This document shows, one piece after another, positions 22,036-33,958 of a DNA stretch of 64,000 nucleotides (position 1 is its first letter; every line of letters starts with the position of its first letter). The DNA comes from Zygnema cylindricum. Its lineage: Eukaryota > Streptophyta > Zygnematophyceae > Zygnematales > Zygnemataceae. The notes beneath the pieces were generated by a model. It saw only the letters and a program-made list of their open reading frames with translations, searched no databases and had not been told where the DNA came from. The stretch lies in assembly GCA_037447655.1 (NCBI GenBank), contig JBBHKE010001049.1, positions 1 to 64,000 on the forward strand, written 5' to 3'. A program made the translations under genes and the position numbers.

Positions 22036-25000
22036 TCACTTAACTCTCCACTTGAACGCAAACCTTACATCACTCGACTTTGGACCATATCTGTCAGCTG
22101 TTATTTTCACAATTGCTTTTTGAATTAACATCTTCTGTAAAACTCGAGAAATATTATGAGCGTCATCGAGTCCCAAATGGTGACTTCCCGAAAGAGGAAT
22201 ATGGAGTCCTTGTAACATAGCAAGCATACCGCCGGCCTGAAAAAGACAAAAGAAAACAAAAAAAATAAAAGAAAGAAAAACGTAGAAACAAACAAGGCCA
22301 CAAGGTTATATTTTAATTACTACTTTATAAAATGGTTAGTGAATGAGTGAAATACCAAGTAAATAGTTTTGACATCAGGCATTTGTAGGAATATGGCGTC
22401 TCTGTAACATAGAAAGCATTCCGTCGACCAGAAAACAAACGAAGACCAAAAAAACAAAAAAGAAGAGGAAAATAAAAATAAAAAATGAAGAAACAAAAAA
22501 TCAAAGGTTACATTTTACTTATAGCTTTGTAAATGGCAAATAAATACGTGAAATAACACTTAAAATAGTTTTGACAAAAGTTTTTGGCGGTTTTCTCGAT
22601 TCTGTATAAAGTGAACAGTTATTGAGTGAGAAAAACAGAATACAAAAATCCCACCATAAAAATGGTAAGGTTTTGTTTACAGCAATTAAGAGTTTACATC
22701 TTCTGGCAATTACAATCCAGTATTATTACTTAGGAGCACTCGTAAACCTTTTCTTCAAATACTTTTTTTATATAAATTCTCCTTTAAATGCTTGCTTTCC
22801 TTGAAAAATTAGGTTAGAGCAACCTTCTTAAGACTAATTACTTCAGAAAGTACAAAAAATACATCCAATTTTTTGGTAACTAATCAAATTTCTCGGAAAG
22901 TTTGTCAAGCTCAACAAGAGTTCTACTGATTTCTTATTTTATTCTTTACTTCTGGTTTTATCTTTTTTTACTTCCAGCAACATTAAAGACATTTTTCAAA
23001 GACAGTTTCCTCGATATAAACAGTTTCTTTCTTTCCAACTGGAAAGAAAAGTACAACAAATTTCTGTGAGAAAAATGTAAAAGTTTGAAGCAAAACCTTA
23101 CCCTTTGTTGGTAGTGGTTCAAATAAATGTCCTTCAAGTTAACCCATTGGGTGAAGTATGGAGGGAGAGAGACACCCGAATCCAAACACTGCTCGGGAAT
23201 TTTTGTTTTTATATCCCAATTGCCGCTGGAAAACTCCCAAAAATTTCCCCAAAACAAGACGAATATGGTTTCAAAGATTCGCTCTAATGAAAAACAGTCG
23301 TCACCTGGCAGTGTGACAGAGACAGGAAAGAAATTTTAGGATTTCTCTCTACTAAGGATATTTAGTGTTCCAGGATATTTTGAGAGACTCATTGCATATT
23401 TTGACCATGTTAGACCGTGTTTGGCCATGTTTGACGATGTTTGACAATGTTTGACTATGTTTGACCATGTTAGACCATGTTTGACTATGTTTGACCATGT
23501 TTGACCATGTTTGACGATGTTAAACTGTGTTTCACCATGTTTGACCATGTTTGACTAATAAAGGTAGGACATTTACTCAAAAGTTAAAGGGGATGCCACC
23601 GATGAAGCAAAAAAAAAAAATCCAAACTACATCCTGAAAACTTATATTGTATATCGAATCAAATTTTTGGAAATAGTTGCAACATATTAGTGGCCATACC
23701 GTATCCAAGTTATGCAATAAAATCTTCAAGAATGTTGACAGAGAGCACCAAAGATCGAAATATCAGTAGAAATCAACTTTGAGATTTTAAGAAGGCTCAA
23801 TGAAATCGGAAAAGGGTGAAGAACAAAAGAGAGAGAAGACTGACCATGTCACAAACGCTGCCCGGTTAAGTTTTTTGGAAGAATGTTTTTCCCATAATCC
23901 ATGACTTCCCATCCACTCTTCAAACTGATTGAGAACTTCAGTGAAGGGAATAGCTGTGTCGTGCCAAACCCTATAAACCACACCCAGTCACCAAATGTCA
24001 CATTTTTTTCTTAATGTCTATAAAAAGAAGTCTAAAATTCCTTTCAAACAAAGGACCCAAAATTTTTGCAGAGTGAGCAATCGCAGAGTTGAATGATTCC
24101 AGCAATGGTTCACGAAATGAAAAAAAGAAGAAACAAAAAAAATCTCAAAAAAAAGCATTTAACTTCTTTTAAAGATTTAAAAACATTTTTGAAGGGGTTT
24201 TTAAGTAACATGTAAACGAGACAAACGTAAAAACATTTAAAAATTTCAATAAAGAGCACAGGAAAAGCATTCGATTAGTCGACAGGAAGCTTACCTATCC
24301 AAACCCCATCGCCCGTATTTTCCTTCAATATATTCTTTCTGTCTTTCCACAGACATCTTTACAGGGCGTACAAATCTGCATAAGGAGGACACAGCCAAAC
24401 CACACTAAAAAGTTACTACACTGCCCATCTCTAATACAGTTAATAACTCTGATTTGAGTGAGCACCTTAAAACCATGAAATTAATGTTTATAACACTACT
24501 TATTCAAGTGGCCCATAATGAACCATTTGACAAAACATAATTTAGTGCAGTTTGTTTTGATAAAAAGTTGACAATTCGAGAAACAAAAAAGACTAAATAG
24601 TTTGTTCACGGAAAAGAAAGAAACACAAAAAAACGGCCGTAAAGGCTATAACTCACTGCTGTTAACTCACCTATGGAAGCAGTCAGTGATCTGGAGAGTC
24701 TTTGGATCCAGTAAAAGAACAGGGAACTCTAGAATTTCGACACGGCCTTCAAGGTCGAGCACAAGATATTTGTCAAACGGTTGTGGTTCTACCTTCTCTG
24801 TATCGGACGGGTTCACATCTAGAGAAGGATATGTGTGGCTAAATTTTGCCATATGAGCCGCATCTTCTTCCTGTAAAACATTTCCGTCTCCTCATTTAAC
24901 ATCAGATTTCCCATGGAAACAAGTATGATTTGGAAAAGGAGTCTCATTTGGAAAAAGCCTCATTTTTATGTTAATCACACACCTTCCAGGGAAAATGGAT

Positions 25001-26087
25001 GTATGTTCATGTTAAGAGTTAATGAATGAGTTATGAAAGAAAGAAAGAAAAAAGCAGGCTTAGTTTTTATCAAGCGGAATCTTTGAAATATTTTCGGCGT
25101 TGTGACTTAAGATCTTGGTTATTGTTCAAACAAAAGGAGAAAGAGAGAGAGAGGAAGAGGGAGTGGAAGGGAGAGACAGGAAAAAAAATTGATTGCATTA
25201 TAAACCAGTTGAAAAAGAGGAAACAAAAGTTGTAATGACAGAAAACATTAAGACAAGAGAGGGGGGGAGAGAGAGAGAGGGAAAAAAGGGATAGAAATAC
25301 TGACTAGGGTACAAAGTCCCTGAGTGAAGTAGTAACACATCTGCTTCTTTTTCGTCTGTCCTGGAACTAAAAGTTTCTTCTTTTCACCAGAAGTTTGGTT
25401 TCCTTCTTTCGAGAAAACTTCTCTCACAGGTAATTCAAATAGTTCTGTAGTGGAAACATTCTCACTCCGTATTCCTCCTCCTAACCTCTTCATTTCTATC
25501 TCTTCCCCATCATCAATAAAAGATTCTTTTTCTGTAACTTCAAAATGTACAGTCTTTTCAGATACTTCAGCAACTCCAATACTCAACTCTTGCAAGGAAA
25601 TATCTTTCCTCTCAGTTTCCTTTTCCTCACCTTCTATGTTTTTACTTTGGTTGAACGATCTGACATTCTTGCCAAAGGACTCCGTACTACTTATGGAACT
25701 CAATCTTCTCGGTTTGTTTCCGGAAAACTGAACACTACAAGACAAAAACGATAGCAATGATGATGATGATGTTAATGATGATGATGATAATAATGATGAT
25801 GTTCCTGGGGAAGCTACTGAAGCTGATGGTACAAATAAACTTGACAAAACAATATTTCCTTTACTTTCTCTCTGAAATCCATAATTAATAAAACAACTTT
25901 TTCCTGCAAGCTTAGTAGAAATATGAGGTGAAGAAAAACAAGAGATGACAGGATTAAGCGCCAAATTTTCAGCAGAATAGATTCTTTTCACAAAAAACTG
26001 TCTAGTTAACATTAATCTAGAAGGAGAGAAACAGCTGACATGTACGGAGGGAGACAGAAGCCATGGCCTAAGCTTTCCGGCAGCCAT
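22036..26087 (-). CDS. ERL1: ERI-1-like 3'-5' exoribonuclease (ERL1 type), organelle-targeted
   Basis: Six exons on the minus strand: 26087-25305, 24870-24671, 24375-24295, 23970-23845, 23225-23102, 22236-22036; all GT-AG with matching phases, 504 residues. Exon 1 holds a basic, Ser-rich N-terminus resembling an organelle transit peptide and a Ser-rich, variable linker. A zinc-finger-like motif spans exons 1-2: C251-x7-C259 then HMAKFSH (residues 267-273). The DEDDh exonuclease domain follows: VLDLEGRVEILEFPV (Exo I, D300/E302), YIEGKYGRWGLDRVWHDTAI, CGNWDIKTKIPEQC (D401), and SGSHHLGLDDAHNISRV (Exo III, His458 and Asp463). Arabidopsis ERL1 (At3g15140) has this architecture and matures chloroplast 5S rRNA 3' ends; the same job here is inference. 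All catalytic residues are present. Purine repeats lie upstream of the start. Confidence 0.94.
23398..23556. repeat. 10-bp satellite in ERL1 intron 4
   Basis: About fifteen head-to-tail copies of the decamer GACCATGTTT with point changes (GACGATGTTT, GACTATGTTT). On the minus strand one frame stays open and reads as repeats of VKHGxTWSNI, which is a by-product of the period and not a gene. Confidence 0.9.
25735..25803. repeat. GAT trinucleotide run inside ERL1 exon 1
   Basis: GATGATGAT-type repeats at about 25758-25800. On the coding strand they give the poly-Ser stretch (SSSSLTSSSSL) of the ERL1 linker, so the repeat expands the protein without a frameshift. Confidence 0.8.
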
Positions 26088-26214
26088 GGACGGAAACTGG
26101 AAACAGAGAGGGACGTAAATTCAAATCACAAGGTCAGCAAATTTTCGACCGTAAAATTCTTCAAACGAAAACTTCTGTACAGGGAACGGGTGTCCATGTG
26201 TCCAATTGTCCCTC

Positions 26215-26358
26215 CTCCTTCCCTCTCCCCTCCCATTTTTTCCGTCCTCCCTCCTTCCCTTCCTCCCTTCCTCCCGTCCTCCCTGCATCCCTCCCTCCCC
26301 CTCCCTCCCTCCCTGCATCCCTCCCTCTCCCTCCCTCCCTCCCTCCCTCCCTCCCTCC
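26215..26358. repeat. (CCCT)n tract upstream of ERL1
   Basis: CCCT/CCTT units with interspersed GCAT, about 130-270 bases 5' of the ERL1 start on the coding strand, where it reads as GGGA repeats. This resembles the tract at 2846-2983. GA-rich leaders are common near plant promoters and can bind BPC/GAGA factors; any such role here is inference. Confidence 0.85.
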
Positions 26359-27390
26359 AAAATTGCCGGATACGACTTTTATCCCCATTAATTTTGGTGA
26401 ATGGAAAACCTCGTTTTTTTCACTTAAAAAATAGTGTGAAAGCGAGATTTATTATCTACACATTTACGACCTCGTATAACTCAAAATGTAGATGGGTGGT
26501 GGTTTGTCGGTAGTCTATTTTATAGTCTTCGTTGAAAAACCATCGATTTGGCTATTAAAAACGTCGATTCTCATTTGGCTTAAGAAAACCATAAATTTGA
26601 TTGAACTTAAGTAAACCAATCATTGATTTGACCGAAAGAGAGCATATGGACAACTTGGAGATAAAGATTGATTTGATTAAAAACAAAAAAGAATAAAATA
26701 GAGTAAAAACACTCGATGAGCTATTAACATTCATGTAAAATGTTGTGTTTTTGTGTTAGGCGCTCGTGTTTGTTCATATTTTGTCATATTCTGTTCATAT
26801 TTTAGTTCATCTTTTTTCCATTAATCAAACCTAAATGTTGGATTAAAAGTCGAATTTCACCGAATAACTTGAGGGACTACTAATGGATTAAAAAAATTGA
26901 TGATAACAAGAATGCATAGCGATAAAGAAAATGTTTACAAAATTGATTTGTTTGGCACTAGATGTGAGACTGAATTCCTAATGCAATCTTGTGTATAACA
27001 TTATTTTTCCCAATATGGCAAGTATTGCACTCCTCGACAGCTCCTACTTCCCGTAGCCATGTACCTCCGGATCTCCTCTATTTCGTCTTTTCCTCTCCAC
27101 CTTCCTACCTTCCATTATTCCATTCATTGAGGCTCCCTGGTGTGACCCCCAGGTCATCCTTCCCTCCATGTTCCATTCCATCCCTTCCATGTCCACACAT
27201 CTTTAAAGATCAATTTACATTTCTTCCCCCCCCCCCTTGGTCCCTCGATCCACCATCCTTTCCCATCTCCCCCTCCTTCTTTTCATCAAACATGTTATAA
27301 TCTTTTACCGATTTCCATCCATCCCACATGGTTCCTTTTCCTCTCCCACGCTTTCACTTCCTCTCACCCTCCCAATTCCCATGGCTTCTT
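26359..27390. other. Intergenic, probable ERL1 promoter side and element flank
   Basis: No gene recognised. From about 26980 the sequence becomes C-rich and T-rich with proline-type codons, continuing into the reverse-transcriptase relic, so its leader or 5' part may begin here. Confidence 0.5.
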
Positions 27391-27397
27391 TGACTTA

Positions 27398-30300
27398 TTG
27401 ACCATGTCCGGAAGCCCTTCTTATTCCCTTCTCCCTCCCCCACCTCCACCCAAACCTCGTAAACCTTCTAGGCGGTTAGAATGTCCTGGGTGTCACAACC
27501 TCTTTGCCGCTGGGGCCGGTATTTCCCTTCATACACGGAGTTGTCGACCTTGTATAACCCTGGGTGGTCCTTTGTCTATCACCTCTCCTCAATCGTCGTC
27601 GACCACACTCCCGTCCGGCCCCACAGATGAGGATTGGAATTTCGTCCGTGAGTTGGATGTTTTGGGGGCTTACGATTTGGGAGCCCCCCGCCCGCGATTG
27701 TACACCCGTATTCCTATGGCCGTCAGGACAATAGTACAAGATGCCCTCCACCTCCCCTTGTCCCACATTTCTTCAAACCCGGCGGACATTGCTCCATGGC
27801 ACCTTTTTTTTATGTTCTCTCTCTGGGTGCTAGTCTTCTCGGTCGTGGAGGGGGCACTGGGGCTAGAGAAACTATGGTCGTTGTCGCCGATTCCTTCGTG
27901 GTGACTGGAAGGCCGTCCACGCCGAGCATGAGGATCGGGTATCGAGCACCTCTTTCATACCACGTCGGCCACCTAGGCCATCAGATGTCTCGGCCTCTTA
28001 TCGTCGAGCAATTCACTTTGACTGTGTTGGTGAGCTTTCTCGAGCTGTTGGGGCCCTACAACCATTCACCCCTGCCCTTGGAGCTTCTTCCACCATTGAG
28101 GTTCTTCAAGCTCTCCACCCCCTTGCCCCTTCCCCTTTACCCCCTTCCATCCACACCTTTGAGCCTTTTGAGAGTTTTACTTCGGATCGGGAGGTTTTCA
28201 TTAAGGCTCTTAGCTCTTCTCCTCACCTTTCAGCGGGGGGCCCCTCAGGCACAGTGTATGAGTAGTTTCGCGATGTTTTGCCCCCTGAATCGGGTGCTTG
28301 GGGGTTCGATGTGTTTTTTCGAGTATGTTCCTTTATTGCTAGTGGGGATGTTCCCCCTCGGATTTGTGATCTTCTCACGACGTCCCGCCTTGTGGCAGTC
28401 GCCAAACCTAATGGTGGGATCCGCCCTATCGCCGTGGGAGAGGTTTTATACAGATTGGTGGCTCGTGCGATATGTCTCTAGCTCCAACCAGCTTTCCATG
28501 ATTATTTTTCTCCTCATCAGTTTGGAGTGGCCACGAAACGGGGTTGTGAGGCTGTGGTCCACGGGATTCGGGCTTTGTTGGATGTACATCCTGATTGTTT
28601 GGTCCTTCAGGTCGCCGTTTCTAATGCCTTTAATACGGTGGATCGGAACGTGATTTTTTCAGTGCTTATGGCGCTCCATCTCGGATTGTCCAATTATTCC
28701 CCTTTGTGGGGGCTTTCTATTTTTTGACAAACAACCTTTTCTTCTCAGCCGATGGTGATCTCATTTCTCTCTCCTCTGCTACGGGCACTCGCCAAAGCGA
28801 CCCTCTCGGGGGACCTTTGTTCGCCCTCACCCATTACCCGGCCCTTCGTGCCTCCGCGGCCGCGTTCCCTTCTTGCCTTTTCCCTTCGGTCGCAGATGAT
28901 ACTCACATTATTGGGCCCAGAGAACAAGTCGTGTTGGCATATGATTTTTTCAATGAACGTTTAGCCGAACTCAACCTTCCAGTCCAGCCGTCGAAGTGTT
29001 TTATTTGGTCTCCTCAGGATATTCCACCTTCGTTTACTCCCCCTCTTGTTTTTTAAACCCCTTCTCCCTCCGATGGCTTTCGGGTGCTTGGTTGCCCCCT
29101 TGGTTCGGATACTTTCGTGATCCAATTTCCTTCATGATGCTTTACTAACAGATCTGGCCCAAGTGGACGATCTTCTTCGCCTTTCCTGATCCCCAAGTTA
29201 CTTTTGTTATGTTAACCAGGCGTTTTCCCCACCGCCCTTCTTACCTTACTTGTACTTCCCCTCCCACTCCAACATTTATCTCCTCTCTCTCGGCTTTTGA
29301 CAATCGCCTCATGGACGTCCTCCACGCTCTGTTAGGTCGTGGGGCATTTGATCCCGAGTTTGGGCCATCGGCCCACATTTAGGCATCCCTCCCTGTCTCT
29401 ACTGGGGGGTTGGGTCTATAATCCACTGCTCGTGTTGCTCCCGCTGCCTATTTGGGAAGTTGGTGTCTTTTTGCCTCTACACTTGTTTCCCATTTCTTGG
29501 CTGGGGACACCCCCGTTCTAGCTACTGTTATCCCCCGGGTTTCAGACGGTGTGTTCGCCTTCCAGCGATCTCTATTAGACGCGGCAAGTTCTCTACCTCC
29601 CCATGCCCTAGTGGATATGCCAATTTTATCCACCCTTTTTACAAAATCTGTTGAGCGTGTCCAGGAATCGTTTTCTGATCGGGTTGTCGCCGCCATTAAA
29701 TCCGACCTTCTCAACACGCTTCTCTTTGATTCTTCGCGTGCCCGTCTTCTCTCTTGTGGTGGACCTGGTTCTGGGTCTTGGCTTTTCGCCACACCTATTT
29801 TGGCCACTCTCTGATTTTCACCTGCGCAATTCACCACCGCCCTCCGATTTCGCCTTGGCCTCCCCCATCCTCTTTTACTTGGCTCTCTTGTTTGTGCTTG
29901 TGGTCGTGTCTTGGGGCCTGATGGTGTCACTTTGCTTTGTTGCTCCCATGGGGGAGATTTGATCCACACGCATGACACTATTCGCGACACCATTGTGACT
30001 ATCGCTTCAGAAGGGGGCTTTTCTGTGCGTCGAGATGTTTCTCATATCATTCTCTCGCGTCAAATCGATGTTGTTTTGCTTCATGGTGCCCGTCGCATCT
30101 TCGGTGATATTGTTCTGGCAAACCCTACTTCAGCTATAGTTGTTAGCCAGGCGGCTCGACATGTTTGGGTGGCAGCTCGTGATGCCGCTAAGGCTGCCCA
30201 CCAGGACCCTATGGATGACTTTGTTCCGATGGCGGTCGAGATCTTTGGTTGTTGACTTTATTCCGATGGCGGTCAAGATCTTTGGTTGTTTGGGTGTTGC

Positions 30301-30540
30301 ACTGGACGAGTTTCTCCGTACTTGTGCTCGACGTGCTTTCGAGCGCTGAGGACCTTGGAGCCCTCCTCCTTCGGTCCTTACTTCTTTTTATCGTCAACGC
30401 TTATCAGTGGCTTTACAACGAGTGCAGGCTTCTATTATCCTCTGATCGGCTGTTGGGGTTATGGATCATTGCCGTGTTCCGGAACTCCCTCAACGTGCAC
30501 CCCCATGCTGGGGGGGACTTACGGGGTTGCTTTTCGTAGA
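27398..30540 (+). pseudogene. Degenerate non-LTR-type retrotransposon reverse transcriptase
   Basis: Pieces of one long protein appear in shifted frames. 27398-27815: Pro-rich start and a C2H2-like finger (CPGCHNLFAAGAGISLHTRSC). 27890-28670, with stops near 28263 and 28481: RT core, KPNGGIRPIAVGEVLYRLVA and CLVLQVAVSNAFNTVDRN. 28706-29056: SATGTRQSDPLGGPLFAL and the active-site motif as VADD (usually YADD). 29452-30255, with a stop near 29812: C-terminal region with HTHDTIRDTIVTIASEGGFS and a conserved PMAVEIFGC tail. Beyond 30255 the tail continues in another frame to about 30540. At least three frame changes and several stops make it non-functional. The PIAVGEVLYR and LAVEIFGC signatures are shared by RT genes scattered through plant and algal genomes. 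No terminal poly(A) or target duplication was identified. Confidence 0.9.
30228..30298. repeat. ~35-bp tandem duplication inside the RT relic
   Basis: CCGATGGCGGTCGAGATCTT..GGTTGTT is followed at once by CCGATGGCGGTCAAGATCTT..GGTTGTT. The duplication puts a stop directly after the PMAVEIFGC motif and shifts the remaining frame. Confidence 0.85.
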
Positions 30541-33173
30541 TATTTAATTGATTTGGGGTTGGGGTTGTAGTTTTGGTTTTCTGAGTTGTCGTGCTTTTCA
30601 TTTTGAGTTTGGGTGCTTTTATTTTCCTTGTTGATTGTTTCTTTTTTTTTTCCTTTTTTTGTGTTCCCATCGCTCTATTTGTTTTTTATTGTAGTTTTTC
30701 AGTTTTGGCCATGCCACCCTTTTGTACCCTTTGTTCGATTTTAAAATGGAAATGTTCAACTGCGAGGTCTCGTTCAAAGTTTTGAATATTAAGGGTACTC
30801 TCTAGTTGCTCCAAGATTATAATAATCCTAATAGCTTTAAGTTTTGATCAAGGTGTATTGTAGTAAATATAAACATACATGGTCAGTAGGACTTTGACAA
30901 ACACAATGAATGCCTATGTAAAAATTCAAGGGCATAGAAGGGTTTAAGGATGGAGATTTTTAATAAATACTAAAGTTTGTAACAAAGCCTTGTCAAAAAC
31001 TGAATATGAATGTTCCGTGTTTTTTTTTTAGTTTAATTTTGGCTTTTCCTTTCTTTTAATTCCATGGTTTACCATCACACCTTATAATGAAGCTTATTTT
31101 TCAAGTAACCAAAGTTTTGGTTTAGGGTTCATATCTTATTCGGGGGATTCAGGTAGCTTTTGAAAATTGAAGTGGTGCAAGTAATTTTGTTTTGCTGATA
31201 TTGGCTCGCTTGTCTTATATGGAAGAGTATGTGGCACAATAGCAAATGCCCAAAAAAAAAAATGGAGATAAATATTGGCTATTCAAAGTGGAACTTATTT
31301 TTTGCCATAGCAAAACCCATACGGGACATGGACTAAAAGTGGGCAAACTAGCAGAGTATTTCACTTGGTGAAGCAAAATTCTAAAATAATATACCACACC
31401 CGAAATTTTGAAACTTTGATTGACAGATTGGAAACATGGAAATTCTTACCCATTTCTCCATTTCCTGAGATGATGTTTCATAAATCATATCTTCTGCCTC
31501 ACTTTTCTCCGTTATTTTTGCTTCTTGTTTATAAAGATTTGTGCACTTCCTGATTAGTATAGGGATTTTTGATTTGACCCACAGAATATATGCAATTTGA
31601 AAACCAGAGTACAACACAGTTGCACATGATATGCCTTCTTCTAGAATGCCATAGATCGCTGGTGCCTCTAGAACCCTCATTAGTGTTAAGTCATTCATCA
31701 TCTCAATTATGTATTTCATTGGCAAGTGTGTGACCCCAATCAGTGTGGATCATTTTGTTAATTGCATTATAAAGTGTTTTGTCAAAAAAAAAAAAATGAA
31801 TAGATTGTGTTTTTCAAAAATAATTTCCACACACGAGTTGCTGAGTCTTCAAATGGCGAAAATTTCAACAAAAAAGTAAACCATCCATTGTCTTCGCGGA
31901 TCTCATTCACAAAAATGGAGAAAAGAATGAAACTAAATATTCATCCAAGATCTAAGAACCAAATTGTGTAAAGAAGACTAAGGGATGACGCAGAGGTCTC
32001 ATAAGATATGGCCACTAAATGACAAACGTTTGAGTAGACCAATCACCTAGAATCCCGACTGAGTATTACCTCTTTACAGTCCCATGCAAGTGTTGTCTAT
32101 ATGTCCAACCCAAAGAACATTAGAAAAAGATTGAAATATAGTTAGCCCAAAAACGGTGGACGGAATTTTTTACATATCCAACCCAAAGAGGACAAGAGAG
32201 CTCTTTTGCATATCTGACCCAAAGAAAGTACAAAAGACAAGTTTTTTTATACATCTATCTTTTACCAAACACATGACCATTCAAAAAATGTAGCGGTAAC
32301 AACAACAGAAAAACCTACCAACTTGCCATTCGTACCAATTACGGACATTCGAAGAAAGTCACAATCCAATCTTAATTTACCATCAATCAGAATTGTATTC
32401 AAGAAACTTGTTATACTCTTTATGTCCGTACAAACAAAGGTGTGAAGAAATGGCGTCACATTTATAACACTGACAATGACAACAGATACTCAATTGACAG
32501 GTATTTATAAATTACATTGACAGTAATTTTTCTATAAGTACAATGAAATGAGGAATGCATGAGAATGTGCTCGAAATACAACGATTTTGAAGTGTCTATA
32601 ACAATGAACAATAACTCACAAGCGATGATTTGAGAGGAAAAAGGTCTAACCTGCATTGCAAGAAATAACAAACTTTAGATACTCAATCAGGCACCACAAT
32701 TGCCAACCTGAAAAGTACAGCCAGTACAAACGCAGGCGCAGTTTGGGGAGAGTGTTTTGAATCGAGAGGGCCTCCCAATTTGTTTTTGGGCCCCAAACTG
32801 CGTTGCTTCCGTCGTTGACCCTCGAACCAGAAAAAGTCAACGCTGATTTAGCGTGCTACAGCTAAGGAGCCCCGACAGCGACTGCGATGGAGGCCTTAGT
32901 GTGGCATGGCTAACGGTCACCTCACATAACCGCCATCTAGGGTAAACTATACCGTTACACTAAAAACTTTTTATGACATCAATAAGCCCGAGCGGTTTTG
33001 AAAACGAAGCCCGAAAATAGCTCCCCTTGAAAAAACTTAAAATGACAGGAACAAGTCTTACTCGCAAGCCCAAAGACCAAAAAAAAAACAGAAACTTGAA
33101 GCACACAACAACACTGGACAAGTGTTCTGAAGGTTAAAGAAAACGTTCAGAAAAACAGTTGAATGGCTCATAC
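30541..33173. other. Intergenic, no gene recognised
   Basis: T-rich tail of the RT relic, then mixed-composition DNA. A 114-codon open frame at 31381-31725 (minus) starts MPMKYIIEMMNDLTLMRV and resembles no family I know. A 42-codon frame before a donor at about 32310 (minus, FLNTILIDGKLRLDC) is equally unassigned. The block at about 32755-32870 repeats the F-box gene's 5' flank. Confidence 0.5.
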
Positions 33174-33316
33174 CTAAATGAGGAGCATAACAGCAGTGTC
33201 TCCACAGCCGCCAATGTACAAGCACCCTCAAACTTGTCATTCGTAAAGGACAAATAATACCCCCGTATAAAATCCGTCAACTTTCTGAGGCTTTCCTTAT
33301 CCTCACAATTTATGAA
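33174..33316 (-). CDS. Possible internal exon of an unrecognised gene
   Basis: The minus strand carries an acceptor (GGGATAG) at 33317, an open frame of 47 codons and a donor (TTTAG/GTATGAG) at 33173. The translation contains EDKESLRKLTDFIRGYYLSF and FEGACTLAAVETLLLCSSFR, which looks like a folded helical protein rather than random sequence. It lies 640 bases beyond the PTI1-like stop on the same strand. I found no partner exons and no family match, so it may be a relic or part of an alternative 3' end. Confidence 0.3.
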
Positions 33317-33958
33317 CTATCCCTTGAAGTAGCTTCCCCATTGTACACCGCCATCCCCAGCTTCGCTGGTAACGCAACTAAACTTTTTGAAAAACATCAA
33401 ATTAGAGGAACCAAGAGCACTGGTATGGACAAAACTATAGCTTGCTATGTTACCCATGTTAATCCATCAAGATAGTGCTAGAATTTTTGACATGTCAAAC
33501 ATGACCACATCTATACCTCTCCCTGCAAGTGAGAACAGTGACATTAAAACTCGTAAAAGACATGATGTGGCAAAAGCTACTGTATTCTCGTGCATCGTGC
33601 TGCCCTCAGTATATACAGTTTCTATGTGCCAATACCTAGAATTGACCTTGGGAAATACGTCGTTTCTCATTCAGTCCCTCTTTTTTTGGTCTTGATGCAG
33701 ACCTCAGAAACTCGACATGCCTCATTTGCTTGTTGCAAGATATCAGGCCACTTCTATACACAGCTTGACACAAACAAAATATTGTTTCACCGGCTAGACA
33801 CGAATAAATACCCATCAGTGAGCCCCAGTTGGTAAGATACATTTCTTTTAATCTGGTAGCGGTAATTGATGGAAGTCTTATAGCAGAGCAGTACCTACAT
33901 AAGCGTGAAAAAAAATGTTTTTATGTGCCTTAAGGTCTCCAATTGGTTTTCGATACCT

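Noticed and set aside
24000-24295. Possible extra ERL1 exon between exons 3 and 4
   Set aside because: The phases of exons 3 and 4 join directly and the protein alignment has no gap there.
27796-28653. 285-codon plus-strand frame within the RT relic
   Set aside because: The conserved RT residues are in a different frame over the same bases; this frame is a by-product of high GC and Leu/Pro/Ser codons.
29448-29993. 181-codon minus-strand frame
   Set aside because: Antisense of the RT C-terminal region; Arg/Lys/Ser-rich with no domain.
31381-31725. 114-codon minus-strand frame
   Set aside because: Looks mildly protein-like, but no domain, no splice context and no partner frames were found.
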